A stretch of DNA of 64,000 nucleotides, taken from NCBI GenBank assembly GCA_014526335.1, contig JACTAT010000134.1, forward strand, positions 57,244 through 121,243, written 5' to 3'. Below, one piece after another: positions 23,901 to 36,282 of the stretch (position 1 is its first letter; each line of letters starts with the position of its first letter). The DNA comes from Chrysaora quinquecirrha. Its lineage: Eukaryota > Cnidaria > Scyphozoa > Semaeostomeae > Pelagiidae. Both the position numbers and the translations under genes were made by a program. The notes under the pieces are model-generated. The model searched no databases. It was not told the origin of the DNA and was given only the letters and a program-made list of their open reading frames with translations.

Positions 23901-26900
23901 TTTGGTAGGTTTTGGTATTTATTTTTAAAGAAAAAGTCGAGTTTTCACAACGCCTTATTTTGGCTGATTTTTGCCCATTTGGCAAGGCTATAGACTTACT
24001 ACTTTGGTGAATTTTCGGGGGGAAATTTTTCTTTCTAATTCGACTCTATCTGACCAAAAAATACTTTATATACCCCTATAAGATATTTAGGGGTTTTTTG
24101 GTAGGTTTTGGTATTTATTTTTAAAGAAAAAGTCGAGTTTTCACAACGCCTTATTTTGGCTGATTTTTGCCAATTTGGCAAGGCTATAGACTTACTATTT
24201 TGGTGAATTTTCGGGGGGGAAATTTGTCTTCCTAATTCGACTCTATCTGACCAAAAAGTACTTTATATACCCCTATAAGCCATTTAGGGGGTTTTTGGTA
24301 GGCTTGGGTATTTATTTTTAAAGAAAAAGTCGAGTTTTCAAAACCCCTTATTTTGGCTGATTTTTGCCCATTTGGCAAGGCTATAGACTTACTATTTTGA
24401 TGAATTTTCGGGGGGAAATTTTTCTTTCTAATTCGACTCTATCTGACCAAAAAATACTTTATATACCCCTATAAGATATTTAGGGGTTTTTTGGTAGGTT
24501 TTGGTATTTATTTTTAAAGAAAAAGTCGAGTTTTCACAACGCCTTATTTTGGCTGATTTTTGCCAATTTGGCAAGGCTATAGACTTACTATTTTGGTGAA
24601 TTTTCGGGGGGGAAATTTGTCTTCCTAATTCGACTCTATCTGACCAAAAAGTACTTTATATACCCCTATAAGCCATTTAGGGGGTTTTTGGTAGGTTTGG
24701 GTATTTATTTTTAAAGAAAAAGTCGAGTTTTCAAAACCCCTTATTTTGGCTGATTTTTGCCCATTTGGCAAGGCTATAGACTTACTATTTTGGTGAATTT
24801 TCGAGGGGAAATTTTTCTTTCTAATTCGACTCTATCTGACCAAAAAATACTTTATATACCCCTATAAGATATTTAGGGGTTTTTTGGTAGGTTTTGGTAT
24901 TTATTTTTAAAGAAAAAGTCGAGTTTTCACAACGCCTTATTTTGGCTGATTTTTGCCCATTTGGCAAGGCTATAGACTTACTATTTTCGTGAATTTTTGG
25001 GGGGGAAATTTTTCTTCCTAATTCGACTCTATCTGACCAAAAAATACTTTATATACCCCTATAAGCTATTTAGGGGGTTTTTGGTAGGTTTTGGAATTTA
25101 TTTTTGAAGAAAAAGTTGAGTTTTCAAAACCCCTTATTTTGGCTGATTTTTGCCCATTTGGCAAGGCTATAGACTTACTATTTTGGTGAATTTTCGGGGG
25201 GGAAATTTTTCTTCCTAATTCGACTCTATCTGACCAAAAAATACTTTATATACCCCTATAAGATATTTAGGGGTTTTTTGGTAGGTTTTGGTATTTATTT
25301 TTAAAGAAAAAGTCGAGTTTTCACAACGCCTTATTTTGGCTGATTTTTGCCCATTTGGCAAGGCTATAGACTTACTATTTGGGTGAATTTTCGGGGGGAA
25401 ATGTTTCTTCCTAATTCGACTCTATCTGACCAAAAAATACTTTATATACCCCTATAATCTCTTTAGGGGGTTTTTGGCAGGTTTTGGTATTAATTCTTAA
25501 AGAAAAAGTCGAGTTTTCACAACGCCTTATTTTGGCTGATTTTTGCCCATTTGGCAAGGCTATAGACTTACTATTTTGGTGAATTTTTGGGAGGAAATTT
25601 TTCTTCCTAATTCGACTCTATCTGACCAAAAAATACTTTATATACCCCTATAAGCTATTTAGGGGGTTTTTGGTAGGTTTTGGTATTTATTTTTAAAGAA
25701 AAGGGGGAGTTTTCAAAACGCCTTATTTTGGCTGATTTTTGCCCATTTGGCAAGGCTATAGACTTACTATTTTGGTGAATTTTCGGGGGAAATTTTTCTT
25801 CCTCATTCGACTCTATCTGACCAAAAGATACTTTATATACCCCTATAATCTCTTTAGGGGGTTTTTGGTAGGTTTTGGTATTAATTTTTAACGAAAAAGT
25901 CGAGTTTTCAAAACACCTTATTTTGGCTGATTTTTGCCAATTTGGCAAGGCTATAGACTTACTATTTTGATGAATTTTCGGGGGGAAATTTTTCTTTCTA
26001 ATTCGACTCTATCTGACCAAAAAATACTTTATATACCCCTATAAGATATTTAGGGGTTTTTTGGTAGGTTTTGGTATTTATTTTTAAAGAAAAAGTCGAG
26101 TTTTCACAACGCCTTATTTTGGCTGATTTTTGCCAATTTGGCAAGGCTATAGACTTACTATTTTGGTGAATTTTCGGGGGGGAAATTTGTCTTCCTAATT
26201 CGACTCTATCTGACCAAAAAGTACTTTATATACCCCTATAAGCCATTTAGGGGGTTTTTGGTAGGTTTGGGTATTTATTTTTAAAGAAAAAGTCGAGTTT
26301 TCAAAACCCCTTATTTTGGCTGATTTTTGCCCATTTGGCAAGGCTATAGACTTACTATTTTGGTGAATTTTCGGGGGGAAATTTTTCTTCCTAATTCGAC
26401 TCTATCTGACCAAAAAATACTTTATATACCCCTATAAGCTATTTAGTGGGTTTTTGGTAGGTTTTGGAATTTATTTTTGAAGAAAAAGTTGAGTTTTCAA
26501 AACCCCTTATTTTGGCTCATTTTTGCCCATTTGGCAAGGCTATAGACTTACTATTTTGGTGAATTTTCGGGGGGATATTTTTCTTCCTCATTCGACTCTA
26601 TCTAACCAAAAAATACTTTATATACCCCTATAATCTCTTTAGGGGGTTTTTGGTAGGTTTTGGTATTTATTTTTAAAGAAAAAGGGGAGTTTTCAAAACG
26701 CCTTATTTTGGCTGATTTTTGCCCATTCGGCAAGGCTATAGACTTACTATTTTGGTGAATTTTCGGTGGAAATTTTTCTTCCTCATTCGACTCTATCTGA
26801 CCAAAAAATACTTTATATACCCCTATAATCTCTTTAGGGGGTTTTTGGTAGGTTTTGGTATTAATTTTTAACGAAAAAGTCGAGTTTTCATAACCCCTTA

Positions 26901-29900
26901 TTTTGGCTGATTTTTGCCAATTTGGCAAGGCTATAGACTTACTATTTTGGTTAATTTTCGGGGGAAATTTTTCTTCCTCATTCGACTCTATCTGACCAAA
27001 AGATACTTTATATACCCCTATAATCTCTTTAGGGGTTTTTGGTAGGTTTTGGTATTAATTTTTAACGAAAAAGTCGAGTTTTCAAAACCCCTTATTTTGG
27101 CTGATTTTTGCCAATTTGGCAAGGCTATAGACTTACTATTTTGATGAATTTTCGGGGGGAAATTTTTCTTTCTAATTCGACTCTATCTGACCAAAAATAC
27201 TTTATATACCCCTATAAGATATTTAGGGTTTTTGGTAGGTTTTGGTATTTATTTTTAAAGAAAAGTCGAGTTTTCACAACGCCTTATTTTGGCTGATTTT
27301 TGCCAATTTGGCAAGGCTATAGACTTACTATTTTGGTGAATTTTCGGGGAAATTTGTCTTCCTAATTCGACTCTATCTGACCAAAAAGTACTTTATATAC
27401 CCCTATAAGCCATTTAGGGGGTTTTTGGTAGGTTTGGGTATTTATTTTTAAAGAAAAAGTCGAGTTTTCAAAACCCCTTATTTTGGCTGATTTTTGCCCA
27501 TTTGGCAAGGCTATAGACTTACTATTTTGGTGAATTTTCGAGGGGAAATTTTTCTTTCTAATTCGACTCTATCTGACCAAAAAATACTTTATATACCCCT
27601 ATAAGATATTTAGGGGTTTTTTGGTAGGTTTTGGTATTTATTTTTAAAGAAAAAGTCGAGTTTTCACAACGCCTTATTTTGGCTGATTTTTGCCCATTTG
27701 GCAAGGCTATAGACTTACTATTTTGGTGAATTTTCGGGGGGGAAATTTTTCTTCCTAATTCGACTCTATCTGACCAAAAAATACTTTATATACCCCTATA
27801 AGATATTTAGGGGTTTTTTGGTAGGTTTTGGTATTTATTTTTAAAGAAAAAGTCGAGTTTTCACAACGCCTTATTTTGGCTGATTTTTGCCCATTTGGCA
27901 AGGCTATAGACTTACTATTTGGGTGAATTTTCGGGGGGAAATGTTTCTTCCTAATTCGACTCTATCTGACCAAAAAATACTTTATATACCCCTATAATCT
28001 CTTTAGGGGGTTTTTGGCAGGTTTTGGTATTAATTCTTAAAGAAAAAGTCGAGTTTTCACAACGCCTTATTTTGGCTGATTTTTGCCCATTTGGCAAGGC
28101 TATAGACTTACTATTTTGGTGAATTTTTGGGAGGAAATTTTTCTTCCTAATTCGACTCTATCTGACCAAAAAATACTTTATATACCCCTATAAGCTATTT
28201 AGGGGGTTTTTGGTAGGTTTTGGTATTTATTTTTAAAGAAAAGGGGGAGTTTTCAAAACGCCTTATTTTGGCTGATTTTTGCCCATTTGGCAAGGCTATA
28301 GACTTACTATTTCGGTGAATTTTCGGGGGAAATTTTTCTTCCTCATTCGACTCTATCTGACCAAAAGATACTTTATATACCCCTATAATCTCTTTAGGGG
28401 GTTTTTGGTAGGTTTTGGTATTAATTTTTAACGAAAAAGTCGAGTTTTCAAAACCCCTTATTTTGGCTGATTTTTGCCAATTTGGCAAGGCTATAGACTT
28501 ACTATTTTGATGAATTTTCGGGGGGAAATTTTTCTTTCTAATTCGACTCTATCTGACCAAAAAATACTTTATATACCCCTATAAGATATTTAGAGGTTTT
28601 TTGGTAGGTTTTGGTATTTATTTTTTAAGAAAAAGTCGAGTTTTCACAACGCCTTATTTTGGCTGATTTTTGCCAATTTGGCAAGGCTATAGACTTACTA
28701 TTTTGGTGAATTTTCGGGGGGGAAATTTGTCTTCCTAATTCGACTCTATCTGACCAAAAAGTACTTTATATACCCCTATAAGCCATTTAGGGGGTTTTTG
28801 GTAGGTTTGGGTATTTATTTTTAAAGAAAAAGTCGAGTTTTCAAAACCCCTTATTTTGGCTGATTTTTGCCCATTTGGCAAGGCTATAGACTTACTATTT
28901 TGGTGAATTTTCGGGGGGAAATTTTTCTTCCTAATTCGACTCTATCTGACCAAAAAATACTTTATATACCCCTATAAGCTATTTAGTGGGTTTTTGGTAG
29001 GTTTTGGAATTTATTTTTGAAGAAAAAGTTGAGTTTTCAAAACCCCTTATTTTGGCTGATTTTTGCCCATTTGGCAAGGCTATAGACTTACTATTTTGGT
29101 GAATTTTCGGGGGGATATTTTTCTTCCTCATTCGACTCTATCGAACCAAAAAATACTTTATATACCCCTATAAGCTATTTAGTGGGTTTTTGGTAGGTTT
29201 TGGAATTTATTTTTGAAGAAAAAATTGAGTTTTCAAAACCCCTTATTTTGGCTGATTTTTGCCCATTTGGCAAGGCTATAGACTTACTATTTTGGTGAAT
29301 TTTCGGGGGGATATTTTTCTTCCTCATTCGACTCTATCTAACCAAAAAATACTTTATATACCCCTATAATCTCTTTAGGGGGTTTTTGGTAGGTTTTGGT
29401 ATTTATTTTTAAAGAAAAAGGGGAGTTTTCAAAACGCCTTATTTTGGCTGATTTTTGCCCATTCGGCAAGGCTATAGACTTACTATTTTGGTGAATTTTC
29501 GGTGGAAATTTTTCTTCCTCATTCGACTCTATCTGACCAAAAAATACTTTATATACCCCTATAATCTCTTTAGGGGGTTTTTGGTAGGTTTTGGTATTAA
29601 TTTTTAACGAAAAAGTCGAGTTTTCATAACCCCTTATTTTGGCTGATTTTTGCCAATTTGGCAAGGCTATAGACTTACTATTTTGGTGAATTTTCGGGGG
29701 GAAATTTTTCTTTCTAATTCGACTCTATCTGACCAAAAAATACTTTATATACCCCTATAAGATATTTAGGGGTTTTTTGGTAGGTTTTGGTATTTATTTT
29801 TAAAGAAAAAGTCGAGTTTTCACAACGCCTTATTTTGGCTGATTTTTGCCCATTTGGCAAGGCTATAGACTTACTATTTTGGTGAATTTTTGGGGGGATA

Positions 29901-32900
29901 TTTTTCTTCCTAATTCGACTCTATCTGACCAAAAAATACTTTACATACCCCTATAAGATATTTAGGGGTTTTTTGGTAGGTTTTGGTATTTATTTTTAAA
30001 GAAAAGGGGGAGTTTTCAAAACCCCTTATTTTGGCTGATTTTTGCCCATTTGGCAAGGCTATAGACTTACTATTTTGGTGAATTTTCGGGGGAAATTTTT
30101 CTTCCTCATTCGACTCTATCTGACCAAAAATTACTTTATATACCCCTATAATCTCTTTAGGGGGTTTTTGGTAGGTTTTGGTATTAATTTTTAACGAAAA
30201 AGTCGAGTTTTCAAAACCCCTTATTTTGGCTGATTTTTGCCAATTTGGCAAGGCTATAGACTTACTATTTTGGTGAATTTTCGGGGGGAAATTTTTCTTT
30301 CTAATTCGACTCTATCTGACCAAAAAATACTTTATATACCCCTATCAGCTATTTAGGGGGTTTTTGGTAGGTTTTTGTATTTATTTTAAAAAAAAAGTCG
30401 AGTTTTCAAAACCCCTTATTTTGGCTGATTTTTGCCCATTTGGCAAGGCTATAGACTTACTATTTTGGTGAATTTTTTGGGGGAAATGTTTCTTCCTAAT
30501 TCCACTCTATCTGACCAAAAAATACTTTATATTCCCCTATAAGCTATTTAGGGGGTTTTTGGTAGGTTTTGGTATTCATTTTTGAAGAAAAAGTCGAGTT
30601 TTCAAAACCCCTTATTTTGGCTGATTTTTGCCCATTTGTCAAGGCTATAGACTTACTATTTTGGTAAATATTCGGGTGGAAATTTTTCTTCCTAATTCGA
30701 CTCTATCTGACCAAAAAATACTTTATATACCCCTATAAGCTATTTAGGGGGTTTTTGGTAGGTTTTGGTATTTCTTTTTAAAGAAAAAGGGGAGTTTCCA
30801 AAATCCCCTATTTTGGCTGATTTTTGCCCATTTGGCAAGGCTATAGACGTACTACTTTGGTGAATTTTCGGGGGGAAATCTTTCTTCCTTATTCAACTCT
30901 ATTTGACCAAAAAATACTTTATATACCCCTATAAGCTATTTAGGGGGTTTTTGGTAGGTTTTGGTATTTATTTTTAAAGAAAAAGTCAAGTTTTCAAAAC
31001 CCCTTATTTTGGTTAACTTTTGCCCATTTGGCAAGGCTATAGACTTACTATTTGGTTGATTTTTCGGGTGATTATTTTTCTTCCTACTTCGACTCTATCT
31101 GATGAAAAAATACAATATTTACCCCTTAAGGCTATTTAGGGGGGTTTTGGTAGGTTTTGGTATTTGTTTTTAAAGAAAAAGGCGAGTTTTCAAAACCCCT
31201 GATTTTGGCTGATTTTTTGCAATTTGGAAAGGCTATAGACTTACTGTTTCGGCGATTTTTCTGTTGAAAATTTTTCTTCCTTATTTGCCTCTATATGATC
31301 GAAAAATACTTAATATACCCTTAAAAGCTATTTAAGAGGTATTTGGTAGGCGTTGGTATTTATTTTTGAAGAAAAAGGCGAGTTTTCAAAACCCCTGATT
31401 TTGGCTGATTTCTGGCCATTTGACAAGGCTATAGACTTGCTATTTGGTTGATTTTTCGGGGATTATTTTTCTTCCTAATTCGACTCTATCTGATCAAAAA
31501 ATATTTTATATACCCCTAAAAGCTATTTAGGGAGATTTTGTGGGGTTCAGTAATTATTTTTGAAGAAAAAAGCGTGTTTTCAAAACCCCTTATTTTGGCT
31601 GATTTTTGCCCATTTGGCAAGGCTATAGACTTACTATTTTGGTGAGTTTTCGGGGGAAATTTTTCTTCCTCATTCGACTCTATCTGACCAAAAAATACTT
31701 TATATACCCCTATAATCTCTTTAGGGGGTTTTTGGTAGGTTTTGGTATTAATTTTTAACGAAAAAGTCGAGTTTTCAAAACCCCTTATTTTGGCTGATTT
31801 TTGCCAATTTGGCAAGGCTATAGACTTACTATTTTGGTGAATTTTCAGGGGGAAATTTTTCTTTCTAATTCGACTCTATCTGACCAAAAAATACTTTTTA
31901 TACCCCTATAAGCTATTTAGGGGGTTTTTGGTAGGTTTTTGTATTTATTTTTAAAAAAAGTCGAGTTTTCAAAACCCCTTATTTTGGCTGATTTTTGCCC
32001 ATTTTGCAAGGCTATAGACTTACTATTTTGGTGAATTTTTTGGGGGAAATGTTTCTTCCTAATTCCACTCTATCTGACCAAAAAATACTTTATATTCCCC
32101 TATAAGCTATTTAGGGGGTTTTTGGTAGGTTTTGGTATTTATTTTTAAAGAAAAAGTCGAGTTTTCAAAACCCTTTATTTTGGCTGATTTTTGCCCATTT
32201 GGCAAGGCTATAGACTTACTATTTTGGTGAATTTTCGGGGGGAAATTTTTCTTCCTAATTCGACTCTATCTGACAAAAAAATACTTTATATACCCCTATA
32301 AGCTATTTAGTGGGTTTTTGGTAGGTTTTGGAATTTATTTTTAAAGAAAAAGTTGAGTTTTCAAAACCCCTTATTTTGGCTGATTTTTGCCCATTTGGCA
32401 AGGCTATAGACTTACTATTTTCGTGAATTTTCGGGGGGAAATTTTTCTTTCTAATTCGACTCTATCTGACCAAAAAATACTTTATATACCCCTATAAGCT
32501 ATTCAGGGGGTTTTTGGTAGGTTTTGGTATTTATTTTTAAAGAAAAAGTCGAGTTTTCTAAACCCCTTATTTTGGCTGATTTTTGCCCTTTCGGCAAGGC
32601 TATAGACTTACTATTTTAGTGAATTTTCGGGGGGGAAATTTTTCTTCCTAATTTGACTCTATCTGAACAAAAAATAATTTATATACCCCTATAAGCCATT
32701 TAGGGGGTTTTTGGTAGGTTTTGGTATTTATTTTTAAAGAAAAAGTCGAGTTTTCTAAACCCCTTATTTTGGCTGATTTTTGCCCTTTCGGCAAGGCTAT
32801 AGACTTACTATTTTAGTGAATTTTCGGGGGGAAATTTTTCTTCCTAATTCGACTCTATCTGAACAAAAAATAATTTATATACCCCTATAAGCCATTTAGG

Positions 32901-33500
32901 GGGTTTTTGGTAGGTTTTGGTATTTATTTTTAAAGAAAAAGTCGAGTTTTCAAAACCCCTTATTTTGGCTGATTTTTGCCCATTTGGCAAGGCTATAGAC
33001 TTTCTATTTTGGTGAATTTTCGGGGGGAAATTTTTCTTCCTAATTCGACTCTATCTGACCAAAAAATACTTTATATACCCCTATAAGATACTTAGGGGTT
33101 TTTTGGTAGGTTTTGTATTTATTTTTAAAGAAAAAGTCGAGTTTTCAAAACGCCTTATTTTGGCTGATTTTTGCCCATTTGGCAAGGCTATAGACTTACT
33201 ATTTGGGTGAATTTTCGGGGGGAAATGTTTCTTCCTAATTCGACTCTATCTGACCGAAAAATACTTTATATACCCCTATAATCTCTTTAGGGGGTTTTTG
33301 GTAGGTTTTGGTATTAATTCTTAAAGAAAAAGTCGAGTTTTCACAAGGCCTTATTTTGGCTGATTTTTGGCCATTTGGCAAGGCTATATATAGACTTACT
33401 ATTTTGGCAATTTTTCGGGGTAATATTTTTCTTCCTAATTCGACTCTATCTGATCAAAAAATACTTTATATACCCCTAAAAGCAATTTTGGGGTTTGTAA
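8946..33500 (+). repeat. Satellite array, unit about 195-196 bp, about 125 copies
   Basis: Head-to-tail copies of one unit; for example GGCAAG landmarks lie at 12125, 12320 and 12516. Constant blocks are GGCAAGGCTATAGACTTACT, AATTCGACTCTATCTGA, ACTTTATATACCCCTA and GAGTTTTCAAAACCCC. Outer units (8946-9900, 31080-31560, 33400-33500) carry CTGATCAAAA, CCCCTAAAAGC and TGTGGGGTTTGGTAATTATT. The core mostly has CTGACCAAAA, CCCCTATAAGC and TTGGTAGGTTTTGGTATTTA. Each unit keeps a CCCCTA...TAGGGG inverted repeat. Many short open frames occur on both strands, but they are by-products of a unit whose length is often not a multiple of three. No gene was found inside. Confidence 0.97.
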
Positions 33501-33509
33501 AGTATATAA

Positions 33510-33643
33510 AGCCGCAAAAGAGACAAGCCTATAGTCATGCGAAATGGCCAAAAAATCGAACAAAATCAGGAGCTTTGAAAATTCTGCTTTTACTTAAAAA
33601 ATAGTTATCGAATCCTTCCAAATATCCCCTGAATTGCTTCTAG
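33510..33643 (-). repeat. Inverted satellite unit at the right edge of the array
   Basis: Read on the minus strand, this stretch aligns with the satellite from its CCCCTAAA hairpin through TTTTCAAAGC and CCATTTCGC to CTATAGGC, with about 25-30% divergence by eye. It sits head-to-head with the last forward unit, whose end at about 33490-33505 is truncated. A similar inverted stub occurs at the left edge of the array. Confidence 0.75.
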
Positions 33644-34350
33644 GCTGACTTTAAGTCTATATGTATAAGCTGTGATACAAAAAGATCTCCAGGATAACAA
33701 CAATAGGTGACGTTACAATGCCTTTTACGGAAAGAATTCAATCCAAAACCACATCGAAATGCCTATTTTCCCCAGTAAGTCTTATCGAAATTGACTGATT
33801 TCTTTTCAAGGTAATAGAAAATAGTTATTGGCATCAACATGTAAAGGAATTTCTCGATTTTCATTGATATTAAGGGGTCGATTTTTGACCGACGTCTCTG
33901 TCATGTTTTGATTATCATGTCACAATGACGTCATAATCATGTCACAATGAAGTAGGAGACGCCTTATTTACAAACGTTGCTCTTAATACATTGGCGAATG
34001 CCTGTGCCAAGTTTCATTGCTCTAGCTCCGCAGGGAACCGATTTCTGGAGGGGTAAGAAACCTCCCTGGCTACACGTATTTTTTTCCATTAGAGCACTTG
34101 GCTTCGATTTCAGCCTGCCTGCCTGATTTTTCATTAACTTGTCACTCCATCTCCTTCTCGAAAACATCTGTAAAATGCGTTTCCGGGCAAGGGCTTTACG
34201 CTGGTGAACTTTGCGCCTGGTTATCTCAAATAGTTTCGGAGATAGCAAAAACGTTTTACCAAAATTTTAGCCTGGTGTTTCTTATCAAGGTTGTTCTTAT
34301 AAAAATACGTGTATTAAAGAGCAAACAAAGCCCTGTAGGCTTAGGGTTAA
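33644..34350. mobile_element. Degenerate copy of the piggyBac-like MITE, 5' end lost
   Basis: 33644-34075 matches 35545-35985 along its length (for example GACTTTAAG-CTATATGTATAAGC, GGTAATAGAAAATAGTTA, CATGTTTTGATTAT-ATGTCACAATGA, AATACATTGG). A probable right terminus, CCCTGTAGGCTTAGGGTTAA, lies at 34331-34350 and differs from the intact copy by about two bases. The intervening 34076-34330 is absent from the other copy and looks like a secondary insertion. The 5' terminal inverted repeat is missing where it abuts the inverted satellite edge. Confidence 0.65.
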
Positions 34351-35228
34351 AGCATATTCCTGCGCAATGTAATGAACTATTTCCTACATCTAGAACTGAA
34401 TAGATGCAAGGATAAGCCAAAGAAATTTTGTGCATCAAAAGTGCAAGAACACCAAGAACACTAACTCGTGAGAAAGAGTGAATCACAGCTTATTCAAAAG
34501 ATTTAATAAAAACTCTGATTGTATGCGTCAAAATATGTTTAAAAAGGACTGCAATAGTGTCATCATAAGCAATTAGAAATATATCATAAAATATAACTGT
34601 ACTATAAAAATCAAACTACTAAAAATATTCTGTCCATGTAATCTATTTTAAGTGGGGCAGTTTGCTTACAAAAATGCAAAAGTAAGAGCTATTACCCTTT
34701 CTTGTCTAATTGCTGAGGGGTTGGAATAGACGGGGGTTGAAACAGCAATTAGGATTATATTCTTGGGGAGTTTACATAAACAGGGGGGCGTCGGAATTTG
34801 ACTAACTTTGTTAGCAAACTGCTGAAACGCAGTGCGAACGGGCCCTAAAGCTTACTTATAAGTATAGACAATGAATAGTCCTAACTAATTAGGGCAGACT
34901 TCATCAACTTGGCCAATTATCTGCCTTTCTGAATACTTTGTTGCTGGTAAAATGTCGCAGCAAAGCTAAATATTCACTTTACAATTATTTAAAAGCTACG
35001 TTATCGCCTCGGAAAACAAGCCTCGTTGCTTTGTTTGTAACGAATAGATTCTTCCACGAGTTGCATACTACAATTAAAAGGATTCGAACATTGACTGTAC
35101 GATTGGAGAAGCTGTACAACAATTCCACCATTGATCTAAAGATTCCAATAAAACTTTCGAGTAATTATCCACGAAATATAGCCTAAGCTCACCTCATTCA
35201 GAGCAAAAGGAAGGTGAGCTTTGGCGGG
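34351..35228. other. Intergenic, no supported feature
   Basis: AT-rich sequence without credible exons. Short open frames (34938-35186, + strand) show no recognisable domain and no splice context. Confidence 0.45.
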
Positions 35229-35234
35229 TTGACT

Positions 35235-35294
35235 CAGGGAGTTACACGACAATTGTCACTGGTTCCCAACATAAAGTATAGGTTCGAGTCCCAT
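35235..35294 (+). other. tRNA-like A/B box pair, possible SINE remnant
   Basis: GGTTCGAGTCCC (35281-35292) matches the pol III B box, and TGACTCAGGGA about 43 nt upstream is a fair A box. No tRNA cloverleaf could be drawn, so a tRNA-derived SINE head is likelier than a functional tRNA. It directly abuts the MITE that starts at 35295. Confidence 0.3.
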
Positions 35295-36282
35295 CAATAG
35301 GCCATTTCAAAGAGGTCTGGGTCGGCCAGACATTTTCTGGAAGATTGCGGACATCTTGAGTAAGGGAACACCTTTATTGCACGTACTGCGGTCACCGCAT
35401 AAGAGGAAGTGCAGCAAATTCTGCTGCAAAATTCAACTTTTAGCTATTTAACCCTAATCCTACCGGGGGGTGGAATCAACCCCCCTTCAAGCTTTTCTTG
35501 AAACTGTTCTGTTGTGTAATGGATGTAAGCTTGCAAACCAGACTGACTTTAAGCCTATATGTATAAGCTACAATGTGATACAAATTATCCCCAAAATAAT
35601 AACAATGGGTCACGTGACATTGCCTTATATGGAAAGCGGTCATGCCTAAACCACATATAAGTGCCTATTTTTACCATTAAATCTTATCAGAATTGACTGA
35701 TTCTTTGCAAGGTAATAGAAAATAGTTACTAGCTACAAAATGTAAAGAAATTTCCGGATATCTATTGATATTAAGGAAGGTCGATGTTTGACCTACATCG
35801 ATAGCATGTTTTGATTATGATGTCACAATGATGTCATAATAGAAATGGGAGACGCCCAATTTACCAACATTACTCCTAATACATTGGTCAATGCCTGTGC
35901 AAAGTTTGATTGCTCTAGCTCTATTGGACAGCAATTTATGGAGGGGAGTGGAAACCACCCCCCAGCTGTGGTAGATCAAAAAAAGCCCGGTAGGATTAGG
36001 GTTAAGTCCCAGCTGCTCTGCTCAAGGAGGCATTTTTCTTTTACAAGTTTTCTGTCTCCTGTTTCCTGAGTTTCTACAGATATTAGCAACATTTATTGTC
36101 GCAGATTCCTTTTCTCTCATTGTCTTCCATTATTTGTGAATTTGAAGTAAACCTTTAATGCAGTACCCCTCTTAAAGCCGATGTGATGCCGGTCGTTGCA
36201 TGCAGAGAGGATTCTCTTGCTCAAGATGCCGCCATCTTCCGAAAAAGTCGCGTTTACCCATACCTCTTTTAAAAATCTATTG
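35295..36282. mobile_element. MITE with long terminal inverted repeats, interrupted by a nested MITE
   Basis: The left end (35295-35380) and the reverse complement of the right end (36282 back to about 36200) share CAATAG, AAAGAGGT-TGGGT, GGAAGAT-GCGG-CATCTTGAG and AAG-GAA blocks. The interior is split by the TTAA-flanked element at 35452-36001. Related copies or fragments occur at 41930-42150 and 46964-47245. No target-site duplication was identified. Confidence 0.65.
35448..36005. mobile_element. piggyBac-like MITE with TTAA target duplications
   Basis: TTAA (35448-35451) is followed by CCCTAATCCTACCGGG. The other end has the exact inverted copy CCCGGTAGGATTAGGG followed by TTAA (36002-36005). 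The body is 550 bp with no transposase. The TTAA target and CCC-starting termini are hallmarks of piggyBac-superfamily elements, so an autonomous piggyBac-like relative elsewhere in the genome probably moved it (inference). Confidence 0.85.

Noticed and set aside
8946..33500. CENP-B box in the satellite
   Set aside because: No match to the TTCG-x4-A-x2-CGGG core was seen in the units read, so centromere identity is not claimed.
9178..33604. Many 60-113 codon open frames on both strands in the satellite (e.g. starting MPIWQGYRLT or MPNWQKSAKI)
   Set aside because: They are translations of the 195 bp repeat, recur with every unit, and break wherever unit length varies.
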